DNA of 64,000 nt from a bacterium. Lineage in GTDB: Bacteria; Armatimonadota; Fimbriimonadia; Fimbriimonadales; Fimbriimonadaceae. Below the pieces are notes generated by a model that saw only the letters and a program-made list of their open reading frames with translations, had not been told where the DNA came from and searched no databases. The position numbers and the translations under genes are program-made. Shown piece by piece: positions 18,676 to 27,553 of the stretch (the first letter of the stretch is position 1; each line of letters opens with the position of its first letter). The DNA is taken from assembly GCA_013823945.1 (NCBI GenBank), contig PNMZ01000006.1:1-64000 (forward strand). The letters run 5' to 3'.

Positions 18676-19260
18676 ATGGATATCATCGCCTATGGTGTCG
18701 CCAGTAAGGAGAAGCGGAGGGCAGACGAGCTCTCCGCGCTCCTAGGGCCAGGCGTAGAAGGGGCAAGCACCGATCTGAAGGGTAGACTTGACTCATTGAT
18801 TGAATCGATGGATCAGGTGACGATGATGGCGAACAGGGTCATTATACAAAATGCCGTCAACCTGATGAAAGCAGAGGCGAGGCTGAACATCATAATACAA
18901 GCAAAGAGATACGGACTCGATCATATGGTTTTCGATGACCTGCTTGATTTGAGCGGAATCGATACGCCAAAAAGTACAGGCTATGTGCATGACCCTATAC
19001 TAGGGACGGTACGAATAACCAACGGGAAGCTGCGAATGAAGAGTATACCAAATGTTCCTCAAGCCGTGCTTGCAATCATATCACCAAATTCAACTGTAAA
19101 AGTGAGCGTGGTGGTAAATGAAGATGAAAACAAAAAAGAAGAGATTCAATCGGAAAAGCTACACTACTTGTCAGAGAAAATTAAAGAGGGCGGATCCAAC
19201 ATCAGTTTAATGATTGAAGGTACAGGGACGTTGGAATCAATCTCGATAATATGGACATAA
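18676..19260 (+). CDS. Modular fibre protein with MDI-type anchor
   Basis: The 194-residue protein starts behind GGAGGAGAGGATCGG. It opens MDIIAYGVASKEK, the third copy of the cassette's anchor peptide, followed by a helical part to about residue 95 with a coiled-coil-like segment (LKGRLDSLIESM). The C-terminal half is beta-rich and ends TLESISIIWT, like the C-termini of the three fibre genes upstream. It closes the fibre cassette. A short trimeric fibre is inferred; no enzymatic features are seen. Confidence 0.45.
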   Translation: MDIIAYGVASKEKRRADELSALLGPGVEGASTDLKGRLDSLIESMDQVTMMANRVIIQNAVNLMKAEARLNIIIQAKRYGLDHMVFDDLLDLSGIDTPKSTGYVHDPILGTVRITNGKLRMKSIPNVPQAVLAIISPNSTVKVSVVVNEDENKKEEIQSEKLHYLSEKIKEGGSNISLMIEGTGTLESISIIWT

Positions 19261-19272
19261 GGAGGAAGGTAA

Positions 19273-19719
19273 ATGGCAAAGGAACGGATACAACTGGTAT
19301 CAGATGAAGTATTGAAAAAGAGTTCGTTACGAGCTCAGCTGAAAGCAGGGAGTTATTCGAAAGATGATTACGATCAAGCGGAGCCTGAAGAGCAGCGACT
19401 CGTAAAAGATCTACTTTTCGATATAGCCATCGAGCCTGTCAACCCGCACCACGGGGCGTCAGCAATCGAATTTATCGTCTTCGCCGGACTACGTCTGATG
19501 ATGAAACGATTCGACGGGGTTGGATTCACACAAGAAGAGTTCGAGTTAGAAAAACAATTGCGAAGCATTATGGAAATTCATGAGCTGTCGAACGGTAACG
19601 TGAACAAGGAAGACTTCTTATTCGACTATCTCTCATATGCCAAGCACATGGCAGAGGGAGTGATTGCGAATCGAGAGGCACATATCGCTCGTAAAGTGGC
19701 AATTACAGGTGAATCTTGA
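19273..19719 (+). CDS. Unknown protein, fibre region
   Basis: The 148-residue protein starts behind AAGGAGGAAGGTAA. It is predominantly helical and acidic: an N-terminal VLKKSSLRAQLKAGSYS stretch, an acidic segment with EPEEQRLVKDLLFDIAIEP, then IEFIVFAGLRLMMKRF and a C-terminal helix DFLFDYLSYAKHMAEGVI. It lacks signal peptide or strong membrane span. Unlike its neighbours it is not fibre-like. It is followed by an overlapping NlpC/P60-like enzyme, so it may be a chaperone or an accessory subunit; this is a guess. Confidence 0.35.
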   Translation: MAKERIQLVSDEVLKKSSLRAQLKAGSYSKDDYDQAEPEEQRLVKDLLFDIAIEPVNPHHGASAIEFIVFAGLRLMMKRFDGVGFTQEEFELEKQLRSIMEIHELSNGNVNKEDFLFDYLSYAKHMAEGVIANREAHIARKVAITGES

Positions 19720-20219
19720 TGCAGACACATGCATTAGAAGTTGGAGATTTACTCCTGATCAAGGGCAATAGCATGTTCTCAAAAGTGGTGCGGTTTGCAA
19801 CGAATAGTCAATACACTCATGTCTGTGTTTATGTCGGATATGGGATGGTCCTTGATGTGGATGGGTTCAGAACAGCCTCGCTACGGCCGATCCCGTCCTC
19901 AGGAGGGTTTGAGCTCTATCGGTTGAAACGCGAGCTCAAACACTTTGAGCAGGATTCGATATTAGTTGAGGCCATGAGCTTGATAGATGAGACTAAAGGC
20001 TATGACTGGTTCGAGGCGATCAAGCTGTTCCTTGGCAGGTTAGGCCTTCAGATACGCCGGGCGGGCCGTGCAAGACGTCATCTGTGCACGGAGCTATGTC
20101 TCGAGCTTTATCGTCGAATTGGATTTGACATCGTGATCGAGAGCTTGGAACCAGAGAGGCTTGCTCATCATGATACTTTCCGAAGGATCTTCCCTCACGT
20201 CTTCGAGGAAATGGTATAA
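19719..20219 (+). CDS. Circularly permuted NlpC/P60 (YiiX/LRAT-type) enzyme
   Basis: The 166-residue protein starts at ATG 19719, overlapping the previous stop, eight bases after AGGTGA. Residues 8-45 contain GDLLLIKGNSMFSKVV and then YTHVCVYVGYG, whose His fits the catalytic His of permuted papain-like domains; RRHLCTELCLELY around residue 120 supplies the Cys. His before Cys is the permuted order of YiiX/LRAT-type enzymes. These hydrolase or acyltransferase folds act on cell-wall peptides or lipids. Its location beside baseplate genes suggests a virion wall or membrane-modifying enzyme; the substrate is not known. Confidence 0.6.
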   Translation: MQTHALEVGDLLLIKGNSMFSKVVRFATNSQYTHVCVYVGYGMVLDVDGFRTASLRPIPSSGGFELYRLKRELKHFEQDSILVEAMSLIDETKGYDWFEAIKLFLGRLGLQIRRAGRARRHLCTELCLELYRRIGFDIVIESLEPERLAHHDTFRRIFPHVFEEMV

Positions 20220-20220
20220 T
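20212..20220 (+). promoter_or_regulatory. Extended -10 promoter element (TGgTATAAT)
   Basis: TGGTATAAT is a perfect extended -10 hexamer preceded by TG-n; no convincing -35 is seen. It overlaps the stop codon of the NlpC/P60 gene. Ten bases after its end lies an AACTGA box, then a GC-rich hairpin and the ribosome site of the gene at 20282, so transcripts should start with the box and hairpin as a leader. Confidence 0.55.
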
Positions 20221-20235
20221 CAATAAGAGAAACTG

Positions 20236-20262
20236 AGCGGGTCGACAATGGTCGCCCGCTTT
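20236..20262 (+). promoter_or_regulatory. Leader hairpin before the 20282 gene
   Basis: AGCGGG and CGAC pair with GTCG and CCCGCT around an AATG loop with one bulged T, followed by TT and then TTGAGGAGG. AACTGA (20231-20236) directly precedes it. The hairpin lies between the putative promoter and the ribosome site, so it is a 5' untranslated element. It may attenuate or protect the transcript; the T run is too short for a strong terminator. Confidence 0.55.
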
Positions 20263-20281
20263 CGTCTTGAGGAGGAAGAAT

Positions 20282-21610
20282 ATGGACAACACGATAGAAT
20301 GGTCGGGTCCGGAGGCGACAATCACGAGGATGAACCCGTTGGCAGGGGTGCCTTTGGAAGAGGGCGGTGCATTCGATGGGCGTAGGGTGACCGGTTACCA
20401 ATTCCTTGTGACAACGTCAGGGCAAGGACATGCGTACATCAATCTTTCTAATGTCGTAGCTCCTGAGGACAGGGGCAGAGTAGGTTTTGTGAAGCATAGT
20501 GCGGCCCGAGGAAAGTGGGAGACCGTTCCCTTTACCATAGAGGGAGCAAGGTATAGAATCCCATCTTCAGGCGGCCTATACGCTCTAACGCTTAATACAT
20601 TGAGCGAGTCACGATATGTGGATGACGCTGTGTCGACATTCCCTGGGTGGTTCGCAGGTGTCTTAGATCGAAACTCGAACTTGAGGCAACTTGCGAACAT
20701 ACCGGCTTCTATATTTGAAGACATCGCGGAAGGGCTGTCTGAAGTACTGAAACGGACAAGACTGGATAGTATCCCATTGGAAATAGTCCATGAGACATAT
20801 CGGTACGAGATGGATGGACTGGACTTGATCGAAGGGCTAGAGGTGAAGGAAGAGAAATCTGGGGTCATCATAACATTGAATGTGACCGAAGACCTTGCTC
20901 AGTTATATTACGACCCAGTGGGAGACGTCGTGCTACTGGATCGAAAGCGCTCGGTCATGCATCGACTTAAATCCGATGGGCCGATTCATCTACAAGGGAT
21001 GATCAGGGAGGAAAGGGTGGACAAGGTTCTAGATGGGAAATGGACACCCGTGTTCAATGAGTTCGATGAAATCGGACTTCAGTTTGGACTACCTCGCCTT
21101 AATGGTGAGGACAATGGGAGATATCGAGAGCGAATGGAAACCTTGTTCACTCATCCAGGCAATGCGACAAAATATGGGATTATGAGAGAAGTCGCGCGAC
21201 GGACTGGGAATTTCAAAAAGGTCCGTTGGGTGAATCCATATCATCCGCTAGTGGTCCACAATCCGATGGGATTGAATATTGCTAGGGAGGATGTCAGTGT
21301 TGACGGGAAGATCATGAAAGTGAGCATGCTTCCAGACGGAGGATTCATGATACACCCGACGAATGATCCCAGAGGCCATGAGGTTGTCTTTCACTGGGGA
21401 GCAGAGGCATATACGCTTCACCCATCAAGATTCACAGAGACAGGTGTGCCAAGTCAGGTGGATATAGAGAGCTATGAAAAATGGGACATTGCCGCGCCCG
21501 TGTTATACGGCGGCATCCGCTATGACCGTCAGGAATGGGATATGGTGAACGATGAGTCCCTTATTGAGACGATGCCAGAGCTGGACAACAAGATGGAAAG
21601 GTGGAGTTGA
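20282..21610 (+). CDS. Second baseplate-like protein
   Basis: The 442-residue protein starts at ATG 20282 behind GAGGAGGAAGAAT; an in-frame start at 20267 lies in the leader and ribosome site. Residues 250-310 contain GLPRLNGEDNGRYRER and a following helix FTHPGNATKYGIMREVARRTG, the conserved L-P-R-x-x-G-E-x-N-x-x-Y-x-x-R and T-x-x-G-I pattern of phage baseplate proteins that close around the hub. The N-terminus is beta-rich with Gly/Tyr-containing strands. It lies behind its own promoter-like leader, directly ahead of a giant adhesin; a platform linking baseplate and fibres is inferred. Confidence 0.55.
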   Translation: MDNTIEWSGPEATITRMNPLAGVPLEEGGAFDGRRVTGYQFLVTTSGQGHAYINLSNVVAPEDRGRVGFVKHSAARGKWETVPFTIEGARYRIPSSGGLYALTLNTLSESRYVDDAVSTFPGWFAGVLDRNSNLRQLANIPASIFEDIAEGLSEVLKRTRLDSIPLEIVHETYRYEMDGLDLIEGLEVKEEKSGVIITLNVTEDLAQLYYDPVGDVVLLDRKRSVMHRLKSDGPIHLQGMIREERVDKVLDGKWTPVFNEFDEIGLQFGLPRLNGEDNGRYRERMETLFTHPGNATKYGIMREVARRTGNFKKVRWVNPYHPLVVHNPMGLNIAREDVSVDGKIMKVSMLPDGGFMIHPTNDPRGHEVVFHWGAEAYTLHPSRFTETGVPSQVDIESYEKWDIAAPVLYGGIRYDRQEWDMVNDESLIETMPELDNKMERWS

Positions 21611-21612
21611 GC

Positions 21613-24600
21613 ATGGCTTTGAACCCAAATCCGATGGAAGAAGATCGTAACGCGATCGTCCATCGAGACATCAAACGGAAGGCATTCAGAGATTTGATGC
21701 CCGAAGGAAAGGAAGTAATCACTGAGGGAGGGAATTACGATCAGCCCGCTCCAGTAGCTGAGGTGATTGATGAAGTCGGAGAGATCGTATCAGGTGTGGG
21801 ATCACTTGAAGACTTGAAGGTGAGCTTGCCCGACGAGGACGAGCCAATTCCTTATCAGCTAGAAAGTAGGCTTCTTGGTCACACAGTCCATGAAGCGATG
21901 CATTTTCCCGAACAAAATTTCGGCTATGGAGTTCAAAAGCGGGGCCGTCGTCTCGTCACTGAACGGCGATCAGGGTACGAGGTACGAGTCGATGCTCATC
22001 CGGAAAAACTCATCAAAGGGGTCCTTACACATGAGCTGAGGGGAGTCAAGCGATTCCACTATCAAGCAGAATTGGACGTGAACGCAGGGGCGCCGCGCGC
22101 GGAGTATCGTGCTCGATTGAAGTGGGCAGGGAGAAAGATTCTAAGAAGCGAGTCTGACGTGAAGAGTCTTTTCGTCGCTGCGAACACGATCCATGTCACC
22201 AAAGCGGGAGCAGACAAGGCGACATGGACGAGACAGGGGAATGACGTCATCGATCTTAAGAACGCGCCGCATATGTCAGGGGTTATCTCAGGGGACCACC
22301 TGAAGAAATCAAACTACCAGGCAGAGTTTGAGTTCACGCCGACATATACGACGCAGAAGGGGACAAACAACGCCTTCGTGAACGTCCGTCGGGTCAGCTC
22401 TACGTTCCGTACCTATAAAGGGTCAGGCTGGGGTGAAGGGAAGTATTGGGACGATGACCTTGTCGGATTGATCTTTAAAGCGCAGTCGAAGCGCGATTTT
22501 TATATGCTGTTATGGGAAGGTGACGAGCGGCTCGCGGGGTCAAGTCGAATCAACAACCTGGATAAGTACAAGATTGACCACCCTACCTTATTTGTGCACG
22601 GAAACAACACGACCGTATCCGGAATAGCAGGGGCGGCCAACGATGGGCGTGGGGCGATCGACAAAAAGAAATGGATCGATTATCGAGATAACAAGGGATG
22701 GGGCAAGCGTCATGCTCGGGTATACCGAGTAAAAGACGGGGTCATCAATGAGGTGAAGATAGAGGATAAACGAAAGACAAAGCGCGGATGGAACCTCGGA
22801 AAGAAACAGGGGATGCGTGTCGTATCGAACGGAAAATCAGTCAAGTTGTTCTTGAAAAACGGAGCATCTTGGGAGCTCGCCTTCGAGTTCCAGACGGCTT
22901 ATGAATCAGGGTCATTTGGGATGTGCAACATCTCTCAGGCAGTAAAGTTCCATAAGATCAGCTATCAGGAACATGGAACCATTAGTGGCTATCTTCCAGA
23001 GGAAGGCTGGTTCCGTACTAGAAAGCAAAATCATGTGATCGCCTCGAACATCGGGAAATACGTGACCGATAAGGCTCGTGCGAAGCATAAGAAGGACTTC
23101 TACGATGTGACCCATGTATCGTTGCTGGAAGACCCTAAGACGGCCATCGTTGGGTCGATCACAGGTAAGTGGCCTGACGGCGCATTGACTTTGAAGACGA
23201 AGAACCCGGCACCAGATGCCGTGTTGACGACGACGATTAAAAAGAGTGGATACTTGGATATCGATCCGAACATCAACAGCCCATGGAACCATGTGGTCGT
23301 GTTCGACGGAGGGATGGAACTATTCAAGGAAGAGGTTGCCGCATGGTTGAAGCGAACAGGGGCCGTCAAAGTCACAGATTATAATCTGGATATCATCCGG
23401 CCGACAAATGAGGATGACGATGATTGGGATTTGATCGGCGACGCGAACGAGAAGTTGATTGCTTGGAACGCAAGAGTGAAACAGGAAACAGAAGAGGTAG
23501 AGCTGCCAATTTATGCGTATGAAGGCGAAAAGAAAATCTCTCTAGCGGAATGGTTCGGTTTGAATGAATACTCGACAGCATCATTCGAGGTGGATGAGGA
23601 TGTGTTCGATAAGTTCTTCGACAGCTATCGTGTGGAAGGGACAGGAGAAAGTTTGGCCATCATCCTCAAAACCAACGAATGGTATAAAGGCGCGCAGGTG
23701 TCGCACTTGAGGTTGAATGGGCAGGTCTCCTCATTGGAGCCGATCACACTAGAGTTACCTTCAGCGCCAGAGCATTACGAGGATGTGCTCAGTGGAGCCC
23801 CGATGTATCACGGCCATGAGCGCATGAGATTCACACTCATGCAAGTCGCGCCGCTCGATCAGACAGTTTCCTCTACGTTTGGTAAGGCCGGCGATGCGAC
23901 GACCACTTACTCGTCAGAGAAGAACCAGGTGACAGGGCAACCGCTTGTGATGACAAAGGACGAGAGCGATATCATCATCGTCAGTGCGATACCTGACCCG
24001 AGGGAAGTCGCGTGGACATCGAGCAAGAAAGAAGGCAAGGCGTCGGTGAATGGTGTGCGACCGTTCCTTTCTTCAGGCCGAGGGAAGCAAGATACAAAGA
24101 TCGATATCTCTGACCTTGCGGAGCCTGACGACCTTATTGCTGTCGATGGGATCGATGTAGAGGTAGACAATGGAAACGTGCTATACCTTGCAACGAATGA
24201 ACAAGTCACCTTTTATTCGACGAGAGAGACAGCTTATATCTTCCATCGCCCTTGGGCTGGAGATTGGGTGCAGGATCTGACGAACAGGTTCGCTGTCCGG
24301 ACGCCAAAGCGATTGGCTGACGTGAATGAACCTTCGCGAGACAACATCGCGTCGAATGTAGTCATCAGCGGACTAGAAGCCGTCGCTTCAGACCCATTCG
24401 TGGTACTGAAGGCCCTGGCATTGAACGGGGGAGAAACTGGTCTTATCGGAAAATACCATCAGCGAGAGCATGCACTTCGGATAGTAACTGAGACCCTTGA
24501 AGTGAGCGGGGCGAGTGAGTACTACCAGCAGGAACAAGAGATGGAGACTTGGCGAGACAGCCTTGTATTCCGGCTTTACCCTGGAGCGACTGATATCGTT

Positions 24601-27462
24601 GCAACCATCGAAGGCGCGCCGGCGAACTACACGCGTTTGGGAGACAATCTGATTTTTGAGCGCGGAGTGACGGGCCCTGGAAGGATTCTTGTGAAGCATC
24701 GGGTCGGTAAATTAGGGACCGACTATCTCCTGAAGAAAGTCCATGGTGTACAGCTTGAAGTATATCTCGACAGTGAGAAGCTCACATCGGGATATGTGGT
24801 AGGGCAAGGTGCCCTTACGCTAAGTGAGGAACCGGTTGGTTACTCGACAATCACAGTGAGAAGTCTTCGGCTTGAGCTACCCTATGGACCAGGAAGGGAA
24901 GACATGGGACGATACCACGGGTCGCGGATCGATCGTGAGATTTGGTTCAACTGGGGCACTGATGGCCCATTCCCGTTGGTGGACCCTGTCGCGGCACAAG
25001 CGGAGCAACATATAGCGGATGTAGGATTGACCCTAACGGTCGAACAGCGGCAAGCGCATGATCTCATACAAGTGGAAGCGTGGGCTGAGTATAACGGCGC
25101 GAGAGCGACTGATGCGTCGAACACGGGGGAGTGGAAAGGTCCGAGTTCTGGGTTCACATACCTTGTGAGCACGAAGAACCAAGGGGCGATCACGGCAAAG
25201 ATGGATCCTGTACGTGGGAGTCATATCGGTCTATCCACGAATATCACGATCATGCCGGCGGACGATGACGCAGCGGGCATTCTATTCGTAGATAAAGAGA
25301 GAAGAGAGCACATCGTCATCGGATGGGATTCGGGCGGTGCCGGTTTCGATGGGTTATCGGTAGAACGATGGACTTGCCAGAACCCACAGGAGTATGGGGC
25401 ACAGAACCTGATCTTCACGAAAGTTCGGAAACATAACGAGCCTGTAATGATCGGAGAAAAAGATCCGAGTAGGCCAGGTAACATCTTGGCTCGCTCAGAC
25501 AGATCCTTGGAAGCCATCTACAACTCAGTTGAGAAGACACTGACATTCCGGATGGACAAGGGGCAAAGTGTGGTGGTGGACGTAGGCGTGAGCTTTGATG
25601 AGTGTGAGGTAGGGGTGTTCACACTATCTCAGGCAGATACTCGTTTCTCGGAGATGGAGCGAATCTTCGCGACGAAGATGTCACCTGAGACGGATGTTCG
25701 GTTGCTGCAGACGGTGATGCGCTCATTCGAGACGCCGCAGTCGACAAGCACACAACGCGACTTCACTTTTGAGATGGCCAAGCCGATTGGCGCTATCTTC
25801 AATGAATCAGATATCACGAGTGGGGCAAAAATCGTGAGTCGATCTTATCGGATCATGAACACTGTCTCGACAGGGGCCATCTTCTTCAATGAGACGACGA
25901 CGCAGGAGACAATCAACCAGGGGCACACCTTGTCGGTTATCGTCAGAGGACTAGATAAAGAACCAGGGCTACCCGAATGGATTCAGGATGATTTGGCTCA
26001 ACCGCCGAATCTACCTGATATCGAACTGCCACCGGTATCTTCAAGCGATGCATTCGCAGTGGAGTGGACTGGTAAGATGTCGGTAGAAGTCAGCGGGCGG
26101 CATGAGTTCGAGATTACTGCCAATGAGGGCGTTATCCTCGAGATCGATGGCAAGGAAGTGTTTCGAGGGTTTGGTCTCAAAGATGGCATACCACGTGTTG
26201 CAGGGGTCGAGCTGAAGGCAGGAAAACCCGTCGACTTTAGGCTCAGATATTATGAGAATAGCGGGGTCGCGTACATCCGTGTCCGGATGCAAGAGCCTGG
26301 AGGGAAGATGAGACGAATCCCTGAGGAACGGTTCCACACCGGTGCCACATACGCCCTGGAGGCGAAGAAGATGGCGCGTTATCCGGAGGATTGGCGTTTA
26401 GCGATCGACTCGGGAGATTTCTTTATCGGCAAGCAAGAGCATCACCTTTACGCAGAGAAGGTCGTCGAAACCCACTCACCGTCAACATCCAAGCAGGTCG
26501 TATTGAATGGGACGAACAAGCAAGGTTCGCCAATCCAAATCCGACGTGGGGATGAGACCTTCAAGGAAATCTTTGCGATCGATGAATATGGTGCTCGGAC
26601 GCACGAGCTATTCGAATCGTTCGCGGACACCGGATCAAGAAAGTTCCTCTTGGGCGTCGAAAAAGTTGAAAAGGATCACGTCAAGGCATGGAGAAACGGG
26701 GTGCTTGAATCATTCATCGTGGAAGGCAGACATGTAGTTGTTTCGGCGCCTTTAGCAGAAGGTGAGGAGCTAGTCGTGAGACATAGCGATTCCGCGACCT
26801 ATTTCACGGAATGGGAGGATGGGAAGACCGTGGTAACCTTCCATCCGGCATTCAACAGCTCGTTGGGGCCGGTAACCGTCAGCTATGAATCAACAGACCG
26901 AAAGTACGCTTGGACGGAGCGGAGCCTACAACCGTTACGTACAGACGATGAAGGTATGGTCTGGCTCCAAGAGGAGTCGACACCTGTATTGGCACGATTG
27001 CAGGTGACGCTATCGCGTCAGGAATCAAACCCGACCGAGAGAGTGACGCTCTATGTGAAAGCGACAGACTCGTTGGGGAATCCGGTAGAAGGCGAGAGTG
27101 TTTCCATCCAATACCCGAACGGCAGTCTCGTCGTGAAGACGAACGGAGATGGGCTCGCGACGACTCGGGTCGTGGCATTGCCGGGAGTCTACCTCGCGAG
27201 AGCCAAAGGAGCGGTAGCCCTAGGCACCCTCTCTGAGCCGGACACAGGCGTGATCTTGACACGAGTCGTTGATGGCAGAGCGAGAGCAGAGGTAAGGGAT
27301 GAGCAAGGTAGATTTGTCAAAGAAATATCGGAGGCAATCGTCTATAATGGAGTGGAAGGGGTGGCCATGCAAATCCCGAAAGAGGGGCTTATGTTGCCGA
27401 ACGGAAGCATCATGGTCGTGAAAGATCAAGGTAGGTACGCAAGCTGCATGACAAACAACTGA
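21613..27462 (+). CDS. Giant adhesin-like tail protein with lectin, PA14-like and Ig-like domains
   Basis: The product has 1949 residues, from ATG 21613 behind AAGGTGGAGTTGAGC. Two domains resemble the thrombospondin C-terminal/L-lectin fold: near residue 280 (DDDLVGLIF...FYMLLWEGDE) and near residue 1218 (DDDAAGILF...), the D-D-D-x-x-G-x-x-F...W pattern. Residues about 1480-1575 look like PA14 (EWTGKMSVEVSG...EIDGKEVFRGFG...YYENSGVAYIRV). Residues 1793-1873 look like an Ig/invasin Big_1 domain (VTLYVKATDSLGNPVEG...TTRVV). These modules bind sugars or surfaces. No cleavage signal or membrane span is obvious. The gene ends at a strong terminator and is followed by a paralogue; a long tail fibre or curly-fibre subunit is inferred. 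Confidence 0.65.
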   Translation: MALNPNPMEEDRNAIVHRDIKRKAFRDLMPEGKEVITEGGNYDQPAPVAEVIDEVGEIVSGVGSLEDLKVSLPDEDEPIPYQLESRLLGHTVHEAMHFPEQNFGYGVQKRGRRLVTERRSGYEVRVDAHPEKLIKGVLTHELRGVKRFHYQAELDVNAGAPRAEYRARLKWAGRKILRSESDVKSLFVAANTIHVTKAGADKATWTRQGNDVIDLKNAPHMSGVISGDHLKKSNYQAEFEFTPTYTTQKGTNNAFVNVRRVSSTFRTYKGSGWGEGKYWDDDLVGLIFKAQSKRDFYMLLWEGDERLAGSSRINNLDKYKIDHPTLFVHGNNTTVSGIAGAANDGRGAIDKKKWIDYRDNKGWGKRHARVYRVKDGVINEVKIEDKRKTKRGWNLGKKQGMRVVSNGKSVKLFLKNGASWELAFEFQTAYESGSFGMCNISQAVKFHKISYQEHGTISGYLPEEGWFRTRKQNHVIASNIGKYVTDKARAKHKKDFYDVTHVSLLEDPKTAIVGSITGKWPDGALTLKTKNPAPDAVLTTTIKKSGYLDIDPNINSPWNHVVVFDGGMELFKEEVAAWLKRTGAVKVTDYNLDIIRPTNEDDDDWDLIGDANEKLIAWNARVKQETEEVELPIYAYEGEKKISLAEWFGLNEYSTASFEVDEDVFDKFFDSYRVEGTGESLAIILKTNEWYKGAQVSHLRLNGQVSSLEPITLELPSAPEHYEDVLSGAPMYHGHERMRFTLMQVAPLDQTVSSTFGKAGDATTTYSSEKNQVTGQPLVMTKDESDIIIVSAIPDPREVAWTSSKKEGKASVNGVRPFLSSGRGKQDTKIDISDLAEPDDLIAVDGIDVEVDNGNVLYLATNEQVTFYSTRETAYIFHRPWAGDWVQDLTNRFAVRTPKRLADVNEPSRDNIASNVVISGLEAVASDPFVVLKALALNGGETGLIGKYHQREHALRIVTETLEVSGASEYYQQEQEMETWRDSLVFRLYPGATDIVATIEGAPANYTRLGDNLIFERGVTGPGRILVKHRVGKLGTDYLLKKVHGVQLEVYLDSEKLTSGYVVGQGALTLSEEPVGYSTITVRSLRLELPYGPGREDMGRYHGSRIDREIWFNWGTDGPFPLVDPVAAQAEQHIADVGLTLTVEQRQAHDLIQVEAWAEYNGARATDASNTGEWKGPSSGFTYLVSTKNQGAITAKMDPVRGSHIGLSTNITIMPADDDAAGILFVDKERREHIVIGWDSGGAGFDGLSVERWTCQNPQEYGAQNLIFTKVRKHNEPVMIGEKDPSRPGNILARSDRSLEAIYNSVEKTLTFRMDKGQSVVVDVGVSFDECEVGVFTLSQADTRFSEMERIFATKMSPETDVRLLQTVMRSFETPQSTSTQRDFTFEMAKPIGAIFNESDITSGAKIVSRSYRIMNTVSTGAIFFNETTTQETINQGHTLSVIVRGLDKEPGLPEWIQDDLAQPPNLPDIELPPVSSSDAFAVEWTGKMSVEVSGRHEFEITANEGVILEIDGKEVFRGFGLKDGIPRVAGVELKAGKPVDFRLRYYENSGVAYIRVRMQEPGGKMRRIPEERFHTGATYALEAKKMARYPEDWRLAIDSGDFFIGKQEHHLYAEKVVETHSPSTSKQVVLNGTNKQGSPIQIRRGDETFKEIFAIDEYGARTHELFESFADTGSRKFLLGVEKVEKDHVKAWRNGVLESFIVEGRHVVVSAPLAEGEELVVRHSDSATYFTEWEDGKTVVTFHPAFNSSLGPVTVSYESTDRKYAWTERSLQPLRTDDEGMVWLQEESTPVLARLQVTLSRQESNPTERVTLYVKATDSLGNPVEGESVSIQYPNGSLVVKTNGDGLATTRVVALPGVYLARAKGAVALGTLSEPDTGVILTRVVDGRARAEVRDEQGRFVKEISEAIVYNGVEGVAMQIPKEGLMLPNGSIMVVKDQGRYASCMTNN

Positions 27463-27464
27463 CG

Positions 27465-27491
27465 GAGGAGGGGACCCCCTCCTCTTTTTTT
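27465..27491 (+). terminator. Strong rho-independent terminator
   Basis: A 9-base perfect stem (GAGGAGGGG with CCCCTCCTC, two-base apex) is followed by seven T. The stop codon of the giant adhesin lies within AACTGA (27457-27462) directly before it, matching the box used in the other leader elements. It is the strongest such structure in the window and probably ends the 20282-27462 transcript, although no clear new promoter is seen before the next gene. Confidence 0.85.
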
Positions 27492-27553
27492 GATACAGAA
27501 TGGTGAGGTCAAGGAATTGGCCGACGTTAAATGAAATGAGGTGGACGAGAGTC

